Below, piece after piece: positions 33,749 to 42,450 of a stretch of 47,271 nt of DNA. The notes under the pieces were generated by a model. That model ran no database searches. It had not been told where the DNA came from and saw only the letters and a list, made by a program, of their open reading frames with translations. Position 1 is the stretch's first letter; the number at the start of each line of letters is the position of its first letter. Made by a program: the position numbers and the translations under genes. The stretch is from an uncultured bacterium (GTDB lineage: Bacteria > Cyanobacteriota > Vampirovibrionia > Gastranaerophilales > Gastranaerophilaceae): positions 1 through 47,271 of the forward strand of contig CAJMPQ010000014.1 in NCBI GenBank assembly GCA_905215335.1, in the 5' to 3' direction.

Positions 33749-34673
33749 ATAGATTACATTCAGCCGAATTTATTGTATCTTTCAATATTTCTACAAATCG
33801 TTTTGCAGCCTTTGTAAGATACTTTTCTCGACTATATACAACTGCAATTTCTCTTTTTGGATAAAAGTCTTTAATCTCAAAGAATTTTACATTTTTCAAA
33901 TTATCTTTAATATAGTGCTGAACAAACAATTCCGGAATAAAAGAAGCCCCTATTCCGGCTAATATCATTGAATATGCTGTTTCTATATTATGACACTCTA
34001 ATACAACCTTTGGCTCTAAACCACATTGCATGCATAAATTCCTCGATATTTTACCAATTTGTTGATTTTTAGTTAAGAAAACAAATGGTTTATCTTTTAG
34101 TTGTAATAACGAAATTTCCGGATATAAACATTCTTCATTAAGTTCGAAATTCCAAGATGCAGGTACTGCTAATAAAATTTTTTCTTCCGAAATTATATGA
34201 CTTTTATACAAATAAGTATCTGGATTTGGAATATCAATTAACAAATCGACTTTGCCATCATCCAAAAATGCTTGTAACATATCTGAAGGATGCTCTTCCA
34301 ATAAGAGTTTACATTGAGGGAATTCCTCTCTAAACTGTGTAATTACTGGTGGCAATAAATAAGTTGAACGATACGGAGACATTCCCACAACAAGTTTAAC
34401 TTCTTTATTAACTGCAATATCAGAAATTCTTTGTTCAACTTGAGCTTCAGAAGCCAAAACTTTTTTTGCCCAATCTATAAATATTTCTCCAGCATAAGTC
34501 AACCTCAAAGGTTTTCTCGTAAAAAACTGAACTCCATATTCTTTTTCCAGGAGTTGAATACTTTGACTTAAGGATGGTTGTGATATAAAAAGTTTTTGAG
34601 CAGCTTTAGAAAAACTCATTTCTTCTGCTACTGTTAACAAATACTTTAGTTGATTAATATTCATACAAATCAT
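33747..34673 (-). CDS. LysR family transcriptional regulator
   Basis: The N-terminal winged helix is clear (NINQLKYLLTVAEEMSFSKA, then AQKLFISQPSLSQSIQLLEK). It is followed by the periplasmic-binding-like effector domain (about 90-300), which includes GMSPYRSTYLLPPVITQF and ILAGIGASFIPELFV. The 308-residue length is normal. The start could also be the ATG at 34664. It diverges from the 34803-36279 membrane operon with a dyad of LysR type in between, so autoregulation and control of that operon are likely; the inducer is unknown. Confidence 0.93.
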   Translation of the reverse strand: MICMNINQLKYLLTVAEEMSFSKAAQKLFISQPSLSQSIQLLEKEYGVQFFTRKPLRLTYAGEIFIDWAKKVLASEAQVEQRISDIAVNKEVKLVVGMSPYRSTYLLPPVITQFREEFPQCKLLLEEHPSDMLQAFLDDGKVDLLIDIPNPDTYLYKSHIISEEKILLAVPASWNFELNEECLYPEISLLQLKDKPFVFLTKNQQIGKISRNLCMQCGLEPKVVLECHNIETAYSMILAGIGASFIPELFVQHYIKDNLKNVKFFEIKDFYPKREIAVVYSREKYLTKAAKRFVEILKDTINSAECNL

Positions 34674-34704
34674 TATATATAATTTTTATAAAAATTCAAG
34701 GTTA

Positions 34705-34724
34705 TTATAAGTATAAGCTTATAA
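34705..34724. promoter_or_regulatory. candidate LysR operator in the divergent region
   Basis: TTATAAG-N6-CTTATAA is a perfect 7-bp dyad in the 129-base gap between the LysR gene and the divergent 34803 gene. It has the size and position typical of LysR-type recognition sites; sequence composition is AT-only, so chance is a concern. Confidence 0.45.
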
Positions 34725-34802
34725 CAATTATAAAATATACATGTTTTACAGAATAAATGTCGGAAGTACAATTAATAATAGAAATATAAAGAAAGCAAAA
34801 TT

Positions 34803-35339
34803 ATGAATTTTAAATTTACCCAAAAGTATAAAAATTTATGTAAAAAACTTGGAGAAAATAATGATGCCCTATATGGAGTTTTAACCATTGCTGCATCAAA
34901 AGGGATTCTCCGTCCAACATTTACAATGATGGATAAGAAACAAGATAAGGATTCAAGACGTTATACCGCATTTAGAGAAGCTACAACTGGAGTTGTAGCA
35001 TTTGCTTCATACATAGTAACCCACAAAGGTATGAGCAAATTAATTAAACCTCTATGTAAAAAAGCTAATATTGTTGGTAAAGAAGCTGAAGTTGAAAAAA
35101 CTTTATCCCTAATCAGCGTAAGTTTAACCGCTTTATTTGTTATACCTTACATTTGCAACAAAATTACAAAACCACTTTTAGACTTATTTACAAAAAAGAA
35201 TACACATCCTAAAAGTGAAATAACAAAACCAGAAACTCAACCTTCATTTGGTTCAAGAAATAAATTATATAGTACATATACAAACCCAAAATTTGTTCGC
35301 CCTGCATTTACAAATTTTGGAATGAGGATAGGAGGATAA
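34803..35339 (+). CDS. ORFan membrane protein, paralogue A of a tandem pair
   Basis: No known family is recognised. The 178 residues contain the motif RPTFTMMDKKQDKDSRRY (37-54), which recurs in the next gene as RPAFIMMDNNVDKDTRKY. Hydrophobic segments follow at about 61-72 and 100-118, and the C-terminus is polar with PSFGSRNKLYS. It is the first gene of a three-gene unit; the next starts one base after its stop. Confidence 0.65.
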   Translation: MNFKFTQKYKNLCKKLGENNDALYGVLTIAASKGILRPTFTMMDKKQDKDSRRYTAFREATTGVVAFASYIVTHKGMSKLIKPLCKKANIVGKEAEVEKTLSLISVSLTALFVIPYICNKITKPLLDLFTKKNTHPKSEITKPETQPSFGSRNKLYSTYTNPKFVRPAFTNFGMRIGG

Positions 35340-35340
35340 T

Positions 35341-35979
35341 ATGATAGATAAAGTCGCAAGTATTCTCACAAATCCAACATTTGTAAACGTAGCCCAAAAC
35401 ACAAAAGCTACAGTTACTATAGAATCTTTATTTAAAGCTACTGGTCGTCCTGCTTTCATAATGATGGACAATAATGTAGATAAAGATACCCGAAAATATG
35501 CAGCAACAAAAGAAGGTTTATATCAATTACTATGCTTAGGCATATATCTTACAATGATACCTTTAGTATTCAAAAAATACGGATTTAAAATTTCTCAAAA
35601 AATACTAAAGAATGAAAATTGTATTCCAAATTTCAAAAATGCAGATGAATATTTAAACTATTTAAAACTTGCAAATATGCCAAAAGAAAACAGAATTGGC
35701 AATAAATTACTAGATACAATTTCTAATACACTAAAAGAGAATCCAAATGCTAAGACAACATTAAAAGAAAATCTTTTAACCCTTGATAAACCAAAAAAAT
35801 ACGAGGAAGCAAAAGGTGCAATTGAATTAAGCTATTTAGTAGGAACAGTAATTGGTCTAGCTCTAATAGCCTCAGAACTAAGCAATCTAATCTTACACCC
35901 GATTATGCGAGGTTTAGGATTAGAAAAAAAACAAAAAGCAAACAATAATAATGTTAATAAGATAGATACTCAAGCATAA
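35341..35979 (+). CDS. ORFan membrane protein, paralogue B of a tandem pair
   Basis: This 212-residue homologue of the preceding gene shares R-P-x-F-x-M-M-D, then D-K-D-x-R-x-Y and K/R-E (36-58). Hydrophobic segments lie at about 60-75 and 165-185, separated by a long polar insert. A ribosome-binding site GGAGGA lies inside the end of paralogue A, so translation is coupled. The strict conservation of the motif suggests a functional site, not a membrane anchor alone. Confidence 0.65.
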   Translation: MIDKVASILTNPTFVNVAQNTKATVTIESLFKATGRPAFIMMDNNVDKDTRKYAATKEGLYQLLCLGIYLTMIPLVFKKYGFKISQKILKNENCIPNFKNADEYLNYLKLANMPKENRIGNKLLDTISNTLKENPNAKTTLKENLLTLDKPKKYEEAKGAIELSYLVGTVIGLALIASELSNLILHPIMRGLGLEKKQKANNNNVNKIDTQA

Positions 35980-35994
35980 AGAAAGGAATAATAA

Positions 35995-36279
35995 ATGAGT
36001 GTTTTTGAAGCTGGTATGATGGTATGTTTTGGAATAAGCTGGCCCGTTGCAGCTTATAAAACGTATAAGGCAAAATGCGTACATGGTAAAAGTATTTACT
36101 TTTCACTTTTAATTTTGCTAGGCTACATTTGCGGAATAATACATAAAATCCTATATAGCATGGATTATGTTTTTATTTTATATATCTTAAACACATTATT
36201 CCTGCTACTGGATATGTATCTATGGTTCAGATACAAGAACAATTCTCCTCAACCTGTAACGGTTGACTCCAATAACTAA
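35995..36279 (+). CDS. small PQ-loop-like membrane protein
   Basis: The 94 residues form about three membrane helices with short loops: FGISWPVAAYKTYKAKCVHG, then KSIYFSLLILLGYICGIIH and a third. The GISWP...K..K...GKS pattern is like the half-transporters of the SemiSWEET/PQ-loop type, a tentative match. AAAGGAATAAT precedes the ATG. It is the third gene of the LysR-adjacent unit. Confidence 0.7.
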   Translation: MSVFEAGMMVCFGISWPVAAYKTYKAKCVHGKSIYFSLLILLGYICGIIHKILYSMDYVFILYILNTLFLLLDMYLWFRYKNNSPQPVTVDSNN

Positions 36280-36304
36280 AAAACACTTCCCTAGGTGTTG
36301 TCGT

Positions 36305-36330
36305 GGTAAATCCGAGATTTCGGATTTACC
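36305..36330. terminator. hairpin between convergent genes
   Basis: GGTAAATCCGA pairs with TCGGATTTACC around a 4-base loop. The nitroreductase stop codon lies inside the right arm. The T-run is poor on both sides. Confidence 0.6.
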
Positions 36331-36829
36331 ATTTATTATAATGAACTCTAGACATATCACTTCTATCTATAAAATGATTATGATCAGGACTATATCCTAA
36401 TGCAATTACAGAAAATGGAATTCTATCTTCCGGCATATTAAAATATTTTCTAACACTTTCTACTCTATCTTCATGAGGATAAAAACCCATCCAACAGCCG
36501 CCCAAACCTTCGTGAGCAATTTGCAACAATATATTTTCAGTACAAGCACCCAAATCTTGAGGCAAAAATTTTAGCATATCTTTATTTTCCTGATGGCCAA
36601 CAACAATTATAGTTACAGGAGCTTTAGCAACCATACCCGCCCACGGACTCATTTTAGAAACAGCTTCACGTTTATCAGCATCTGTTACTACCATAAATTC
36701 CCAAGGTTGTAGATTATGAGCCGATGGAGCTTGCATTCCAGCTTTCAAAATTCTTTCAATCTTTTCCGCTTCCACAGGTTTATCTTCAAATCTTCTAATC
36801 GAACGTCTTGTAAAAATCACATTATCCAT
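36326..36829 (-). CDS. nitroreductase family protein
   Basis: This FMN-dependent oxidoreductase has the family's RRSIRRFEDKPV start (FMN phosphate contacts), APSAHNLQPWEFMVV and a LGACTENILLQIAHEGLGGCWMGF-type core. The 167-residue length is usual for the short nitroreductases. The substrate is not predictable. It is followed upstream by an Fe-S flavoprotein gene with its own terminator. Confidence 0.92.
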   Translation of the reverse strand: MDNVIFTRRSIRRFEDKPVEAEKIERILKAGMQAPSAHNLQPWEFMVVTDADKREAVSKMSPWAGMVAKAPVTIIVVGHQENKDMLKFLPQDLGACTENILLQIAHEGLGGCWMGFYPHEDRVESVRKYFNMPEDRIPFSVIALGYSPDHNHFIDRSDMSRVHYNKW

Positions 36830-36879
36830 ATAAACTCTCCTATTCTATACAATAAAATAATGTACCACTTTATTGTATC

Positions 36880-36910
36880 AAAAAAGCGAGAAATTAATCC
36901 TCGCTTTTTT
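36880..36910 (-). terminator. terminator of the flavoprotein gene
   Basis: AAAAAAGCGAG and CTCGCTTTTTT flank a 9-base loop just beyond the stop at 36915. Confidence 0.88.
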
Positions 36911-36914
36911 ATAA

Positions 36915-37541
36915 TTATCTAATAAAATTTGTCCATTGCACTGGTTCTTTTTCCGGAGGTAAGATGCCTGCCTTTTGAGCTGCTTCTTGGCATTTCAAAT
37001 ACCACGCCATATTTTTACCTAATATTCGCATAATTTGCATACCTTCTTCATCTTGCATTACTTGTTCTGGGTTTGAACCGTGCACCATATTCCAATATCT
37101 TGAAGATATTATTGGCATTTCTGAAATTGTAAAATACTTATTTATTTGATCTAATGTAGCTGTTGTACCAGCACGTCTTGCACTTGTAATAGCGGCTCCT
37201 GGCTTCAATCTAAATACATTTCTTGAAGATCCGGCATAAAATGCTCTATCTAAAAAGGTTGTTATAATACCACTTGCAGATGCATAATGAACAGGAGTAC
37301 CAAATATAAACCCATCTGACTTTTCCGCTTTATCAACAAATTCATTAACCTTATCATTTATAACACATCGGCCAAGTTTTTTACAAGCTCCACAAGCCTT
37401 ACAAGGTCCAATAGGATCAACACCCGCAAAGAAAATTTCTGTTTCTATACCTTCATTATTTAAAACTTTTGCAATTTCATTTAATGCAGTATATGTACAT
37501 CCTTTTTCATGAGGTGATCCATTAAACATTAAAACTTTCAT
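36915..37541 (-). CDS. Fe-S flavoprotein (NADPH-dependent FMN reductase/Isf-like)
   Basis: The flavodoxin-like fold starts MKVLMFNGSPHEKGCTYTAL with the FMN-phosphate loop. The C47-x2-C50-x2-C53-x5-C59 motif matches the compact 4Fe-4S motif of iron-sulfur flavoproteins from anaerobes. FGTPVHYASASG forms the next FMN loop. The 208 residues suit an electron-transfer protein in oxygen- or peroxide-related stress in anaerobes. Nitroreductase and MBL genes lie on either side. Confidence 0.9.
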   Translation of the reverse strand: MKVLMFNGSPHEKGCTYTALNEIAKVLNNEGIETEIFFAGVDPIGPCKACGACKKLGRCVINDKVNEFVDKAEKSDGFIFGTPVHYASASGIITTFLDRAFYAGSSRNVFRLKPGAAITSARRAGTTATLDQINKYFTISEMPIISSRYWNMVHGSNPEQVMQDEEGMQIMRILGKNMAWYLKCQEAAQKAGILPPEKEPVQWTNFIR

Positions 37542-37602
37542 CTACTATACCCTCCTTCACTATACCCATTATTAAACTAAATATTATACTGTCAAGCAAC
37601 AC

Positions 37603-37632
37603 TAAAAAATGGATAAGAAAACTTATCCATAA
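37603..37632 (-). terminator. terminator of the MBL hydrolase gene
   Basis: On the minus strand ATGGATAAG-TTTT-CTTATCCAT is followed by TTTTTT, starting 23 bases after the stop at 37655. Confidence 0.9.
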
Positions 37633-37654
37633 GAAGAAGAGTGCGAGAATGAAA

Positions 37655-38452
37655 TTACTCCCAAGAATATTTACGTCCTGTACTAACTTCTTCAATTTTT
37701 ATAAATTTTGATAATATAATTTTTGATTCTAAATCTGTACAATGACAAGGATAAATATGCTTAATATTCTGTTTCTTCAAATACAAACCTAGTGCATTAA
37801 TTTCCTCAACACTACGGTTAATCAAATATAAACCACCAATCATTGTATTAACTTTATCAACTCCGGTTACTTTTTTAGCATGTTCTATAATATTTTCAAC
37901 ACCACTATGAGAACATCCTGAAATTATAACCAAACCATCTTTTGATTTATACGCTAGAGCAGTTTCATCATGCGCATAATCTTTTTTAGTAGGACCACTT
38001 ACTGGAATTTCTCCTAAATAAATCAAATTAGGAGTTAAATTTACAGGTTTTGTAGTCAATACAAGATTAAAGAACTTTTCAATTTTATCTTTTGATAGAT
38101 GGAATGTCTCATCTGGTCCAACATTAGTATCTTGTTCATCTTTAAATACATCAGGATGAGCAATTACATTTTTTGTCTTAAAATTAATACCAATATATCT
38201 GAACTTTTGATACAACGATTGCAATCTTATAAAACCACCAACATGATCAATATGACTATGTGATAACACAATATCTGTTAATGGCTCTAAATCCAAATTC
38301 ATTTTATATGCATTTTTTATAAATGCATCCGTACTACCGCAGTCGAACAACAATTTCATGTTCGCTTCTTCAATTAAAAATGATAACCCGTGCTCAGCAA
38401 TTAATGAATTTCCTAGACAGGTATTATTGTCAACCAAAATAGTTAATTCCAT
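37655..38452 (-). CDS. MBL-fold metallohydrolase
   Basis: The metallo-beta-lactamase fold has the metal motif H65-S-H67-I-D69-H70 (SHSHIDH). A further metal His lies in SGCSHSGVEN and another near the C-terminus (YPCHCTD). The form with GFIRLQSLYQK and TMIGGLYLIN resembles the dihydropterin-type (PhnP/ribofuranosylaminobenzene phosphate synthase-like) subgroup, but this is a tentative assignment. The length is 265 residues, and the protein is cytosolic. Confidence 0.88.
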   Translation of the reverse strand: MELTILVDNNTCLGNSLIAEHGLSFLIEEANMKLLFDCGSTDAFIKNAYKMNLDLEPLTDIVLSHSHIDHVGGFIRLQSLYQKFRYIGINFKTKNVIAHPDVFKDEQDTNVGPDETFHLSKDKIEKFFNLVLTTKPVNLTPNLIYLGEIPVSGPTKKDYAHDETALAYKSKDGLVIISGCSHSGVENIIEHAKKVTGVDKVNTMIGGLYLINRSVEEINALGLYLKKQNIKHIYPCHCTDLESKIILSKFIKIEEVSTGRKYSWE

Positions 38453-38673
38453 GCATACATTTTAAATTATTTTCAGCTGAATGTCAATCGTAATAAAGGA
38501 TTAGCGATATTTCAACTATAAAACAATATTAAAAAATTTCGTGTAAATCAGGATTGTAAAAGCTTTCGAAATATCAAAAAAACACTAAAAATTTTGCTAC
38601 AAATGTAATAATTCTTAACACTTACCTTTTGTTTATTTGGCAAAATTATCCATTCAGCACCATTAATACTTTT

Positions 38674-39471
38674 ATGAAAATAGAACACTCGCATAATATA
38701 AATCCATTTAAACAAACACAAATAAAAACAACAATAAGTTTTAAACAAAATACTGCACACCCAAAATTCATTACTCAAGACGAATTTGTAGTTAATAACT
38801 CATTTATAAAAGAAATCCATAAAAAAAAGAACAGATTAAAATCAATAGAATTTAAAAATCCAATACCCATCAATGAAGCTTTTAATAAATTATCACAATC
38901 CGACCCATATTTATTGAATGAATTTCTCTTAAATTTACATTCTTCAGGAGAATTAAAAGAACTTGGAAACATTCTTTCTACTCACGAAATAGGAAAAACT
39001 AAAGTAAAAGGATTGGCTGGAATGGGAGCTTTTGCTATGAGCTTTACAACAGAAGACGGAAAAATTTTAAAAATCACAGATATAGAACACTTCCCTGGGA
39101 ATAGAACCCCAGCAGATTTTGACATCCCAATATTCAAACATGGTAAAATCGGTTCAAAACATCAACACTACCACTATTACCTTGAAGAATTCGCGACACA
39201 AGATGATATTACACAAGCCGAAATTCGAGAATTAGTAAAACATATAAAAGCGTTAGGCTATAAAATGAAAGATTATCTAACACATTATGATGACACTTAT
39301 GAAAATAACAGCTACAGAACTGAACAATTTGGAAGAGCAAAAAACGGAAAAATTTACTTAATAGACCCAGGTTGCGCAATTGAAACTGATGAAGTTTTCA
39401 TTGGAAATAAAAATTTCTCATTTAAACATCTGTTAAATAAAATAACTAAAAAACTAAAACTTTTTCTATAG
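38674..39471 (+). CDS. ORFan with degenerate protein-kinase-like motifs and N-terminal ISFK motif
   Basis: The start at 38674 (not the in-frame ATG at 38629) gives a 265-residue protein opening MKIEHSHNINPFKQ and reaching TTISFKQN at 19-26, a variant of the recurrent F-x-G-like leader. Downstream are motifs in kinase order: a Gly-rich loop GLAGMGAF (113-120), Lys133 in ILKIT, H204-Y-D206-x4-N211 (HxDxxxxN) and D231-P-G (DFG-like). This is a proposed divergent kinase or pseudokinase; I have no database support. Its stop abuts the convergent gene's stop at 39472. Confidence 0.6.
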   Translation: MKIEHSHNINPFKQTQIKTTISFKQNTAHPKFITQDEFVVNNSFIKEIHKKKNRLKSIEFKNPIPINEAFNKLSQSDPYLLNEFLLNLHSSGELKELGNILSTHEIGKTKVKGLAGMGAFAMSFTTEDGKILKITDIEHFPGNRTPADFDIPIFKHGKIGSKHQHYHYYLEEFATQDDITQAEIRELVKHIKALGYKMKDYLTHYDDTYENNSYRTEQFGRAKNGKIYLIDPGCAIETDEVFIGNKNFSFKHLLNKITKKLKLFL

Positions 39472-40818
39472 TTAGCTATTTTCTAATAATCCATTCATGT
39501 CATCTATCATTTTATTTACATCAGAACGTATTTGATAGAAGTTAAATCGATACTGAGGATTATCAATATTACAATAACAACCTGTTAAATATCTGTAAAC
39601 ACCGTTGAGATCTCTATAAGCTTTTTGGAGTTTATCATTACTACATACTCTGGAAGCTCCAAACTTCTCAACTTTTATCATAATCTTATTTATATCATCC
39701 AACTCATCTCGCAAATCAGATTTATATTGAGATTTAACATCATGCCAGACTTCAACTTGCTGATTATCAAAACGAGGCACAAACAAATCTTCCACTAATG
39801 GTCTAATTTCTAGATTTGGTACTTTATCTTTATTTTTTGACAATGCAGTATCCAATAAATTAAACAGAACTAGCTTCGAATCCTTATTTGCATTTTTAAT
39901 AACATTTTCAGGTAATGCTCCTAATGTATCTTTAAAATAATGAGCCTTTCCAACCATTGATATATTTTTAAATTTTGATACCAATAAATAATGACTAAAT
40001 TTATTTACAATATCATTTTCATAAGTTGTTTCTAATCCATCATTTATATCAATTGAATTGACATCCTTAACTCTGGAAATAGCATTAATAAAATCTACGG
40101 CATAAATATTTCTCTTTGAATTTCCCCAAACTAAATCTGATTTAAAAAGTCTTTCTGCTCCTTTTAAAGAATCACCAGAAGAGCAATAATCTAATAAAAT
40201 ATAATTTTTACCTGAAGTTTCAATATCTTTTTTACTTAAATGCACAGATTCTAAGAATTTTAAAAATATATCAAATCCATCTTCTTTTTTTACATTTTCT
40301 AAGAATTTAGCATATTGCCAAGTTATAGGATCCTCACTAAAGAATCTCCTTGCATCACTCAACGGAACATTAATAACTTTATCTTCCCCAATTTTTAAAC
40401 CTAAAACTTTCCCAACACTAGAAACTGAACGTCCTATAGGAACAACAACATAATTATCTTGTCCAAAACGCTTATCAAAAATTGCCTTTAAACTATTTGC
40501 AGCAAAATCATGCATCTCAGCTACTTTTTCAAAATACGAAGGGTTAGTTTCACTTAATATACTATATTCATAACGTAATCTATTTCTCTGCGTTAAGGAT
40601 AATTTTGCATATTCGTCTTTTGAAAATTTTTCAAAAATATTTATAGGATTAGCTCTAAAATACTTAATTAGCAAATCTTTTCCAATTATTCCATTAAAAC
40701 TAATGTCATTATTTTGATATAAAGATTTATCTACATAAAAATTATTTTGAGTAGTTTTATTATTAAAATTTGAATTTTTATTTGAATAATTATATGGAGT
40801 AATATTTTGTATACGCAT
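39472..40818 (-). CDS. ORFan with phosphoribosyltransferase-like core and N-terminal ISFNG motif
   Basis: The 448 residues open MRIQNITPYNYSNKNSNFNN and reach DISFNG at 38-43 after a 35-residue Asn-rich stretch. In the centre, VVVPIGRSVSSVGKVLG (about 124-140) and YILLDYCSSGDSLKG (206-220) have the layout of a phosphoribosyltransferase: an early strand-loop, then a PRPP-loop-like D-x-x-S-S-G-D-S-L. The remaining C-terminal region is helical and unrecognised. No signal peptide is visible. Assigned as PRTase-like by eye only. Confidence 0.6.
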   Translation of the reverse strand: MRIQNITPYNYSNKNSNFNNKTTQNNFYVDKSLYQNNDISFNGIIGKDLLIKYFRANPINIFEKFSKDEYAKLSLTQRNRLRYEYSILSETNPSYFEKVAEMHDFAANSLKAIFDKRFGQDNYVVVPIGRSVSSVGKVLGLKIGEDKVINVPLSDARRFFSEDPITWQYAKFLENVKKEDGFDIFLKFLESVHLSKKDIETSGKNYILLDYCSSGDSLKGAERLFKSDLVWGNSKRNIYAVDFINAISRVKDVNSIDINDGLETTYENDIVNKFSHYLLVSKFKNISMVGKAHYFKDTLGALPENVIKNANKDSKLVLFNLLDTALSKNKDKVPNLEIRPLVEDLFVPRFDNQQVEVWHDVKSQYKSDLRDELDDINKIMIKVEKFGASRVCSNDKLQKAYRDLNGVYRYLTGCYCNIDNPQYRFNFYQIRSDVNKMIDDMNGLLENS

Positions 40819-40868
40819 AACAATTTATTTAACGTAGCTAAAAATATTTTTTGCTATTTTCGACAAGT

Positions 40869-40911
40869 AAAAAAGACTTACAACCTTAAAATAAAGCTGT
40901 AAGTCTTTTTA
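40869..40911. terminator. gdhA terminator
   Basis: AAAAAGACTTACA pairs with TGTAAGTCTTTTT around a 15-base loop. T-runs occur on both strands; it lies between the gdhA stop and the 39472-40818 gene start region. Confidence 0.85.
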
Positions 40912-40927
40912 CTATTAAAATATTTTA

Positions 40928-42277
40928 TTAAACAATACCTTGAGCCATCATAGCATTTGCTAATTTTTTAAAAGCAGCGATATTAGCTCCTGCTACATAA
41001 TTACCACTACATCCATAAGTATCAGAAGCCTCTTTACAAGCATTGAAAATATTTACCATAATTTTTTCCAATTTTTCTTCTACTTCTTCGAAAGTATAAT
41101 AATATCTCATACTATTTTGAGACATCTCAATAGCTGAAGTTGCAACACCACCAGCATTTGCAGCTTTAGCAGGAGCAACTAAAACTTTATGTTCTAATAA
41201 ATAATTAGTTGCATCTTGAGTACAAGGCATATTAGCACCTTCACCTACTGCAAGAACTCCGTTTTCAACTAACTTTTTAGCTGAATTTAATGTTAATTCA
41301 TTTTGTGTCGCACAAGGTAATGCAATATCTGTTTTAATTGTCCAGACAGGAGAATCCTCAGATGTTCTTTCTATATATTTTGCATTTGCATGAACTTCTA
41401 AATATTCTTTTATTCTGCCTCTGCGAACTTCTTTAATTTCTTTTATAAGCTCTAAATCAATTCCATTTTCATCATACACACAACCATTTGAATCACTCAT
41501 AGCTACAACTTTAGCGCCTTGAGCCATAGCTTTTTCACAAGCATATATAGCTACATTTCCGGAACCTGAAATAGTAACAGTTTTACCACTCAAACTATTA
41601 TTGTTAGCGTTTAACATTTCTCTCATGAAAAATATCAAACCGTAACCAGTAGCTTCTTTTCTGGCTAAAGAACCCCCATAGCAAATATCTTTACCTGTTA
41701 GTACTCCGCCTTCATAAGCATTTCTAATTCTTTTATACTGTCCGAATAAATAACCAATTTCACGTCCGCCAACTCCAATATCTCCAGCAGGAACATCCAC
41801 ATCTTGACCAATATGTCGATATAATTCGGTCATAAAACTTTGACAAAAACGCATAATTTCGTTATCGGATTTACCTTTTGGGTCAAAATCACTACCACCC
41901 TTAGCTCCACCGATAGGCAAACCAGTTAATGCATTTTTAAAAATTTGTTCAAAACCTAAAAATTTCATTATACTTTGATTTACACTAGGATGAAATCTCA
42001 AACCACCTTTATATGGACCAATCAAAGAACTAAATTGAACTCTATAGCCTCTATTTACAATAACATTACCAGAATCATCTACCCATGGAACTCTAAAAGT
42101 AACAATTCTTTCAGGTTCTACCATACGTTCTAACAAAGACGCTTTCTCATATTCCGGATGAACATTTATAACAGGTTCAATTGTAGTTAAAACTTCTTTT
42201 ACAGCTTGCAAATATTCCGGTTCGTGTAAATTTTTACATTCTGTTGCTTCAAAAACTTTTTTCAAATATTCGTTCAT
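40928..42277 (-). CDS. gdhA: NADP-dependent glutamate dehydrogenase
   Basis: This enzyme assimilates ammonium into 2-oxoglutarate, giving glutamate. It has the catalytic Lys in LPIGGAKGGSDFDPKGKSD, the upstream GYRVQFSSLIGPYKGGLRFHPSVN motif and the Rossmann TISGSGNVA loop. The 449-residue length matches the hexameric NADP-type (E. coli GdhA-like) enzymes. It is monocistronic. Confidence 0.97.
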   Translation of the reverse strand: MNEYLKKVFEATECKNLHEPEYLQAVKEVLTTIEPVINVHPEYEKASLLERMVEPERIVTFRVPWVDDSGNVIVNRGYRVQFSSLIGPYKGGLRFHPSVNQSIMKFLGFEQIFKNALTGLPIGGAKGGSDFDPKGKSDNEIMRFCQSFMTELYRHIGQDVDVPAGDIGVGGREIGYLFGQYKRIRNAYEGGVLTGKDICYGGSLARKEATGYGLIFFMREMLNANNNSLSGKTVTISGSGNVAIYACEKAMAQGAKVVAMSDSNGCVYDENGIDLELIKEIKEVRRGRIKEYLEVHANAKYIERTSEDSPVWTIKTDIALPCATQNELTLNSAKKLVENGVLAVGEGANMPCTQDATNYLLEHKVLVAPAKAANAGGVATSAIEMSQNSMRYYYTFEEVEEKLEKIMVNIFNACKEASDTYGCSGNYVAGANIAAFKKLANAMMAQGIV

Positions 42278-42450
42278 TAACTTCCTCTATACTTTCTATA
42301 TTCTTATACTTCTTTTTATACAACTTTTTACACATAAATTCAAATTAATAACTATAATTGTAACAGAAATTATAAAAATAAATTTCCCAACCAAATAAAT
42401 TATGCCAAGAAAGAAAAAATGTATTATAATAATCACACGAAGGAGCAAAG

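Noticed and set aside
38508..38578. GATATTTC / GAAATATC inverted repeat upstream of the kinase-like gene
   Set aside because: Arms are 8 bp, about 55 bases apart and AT-rich, which is expected by chance at this base composition.
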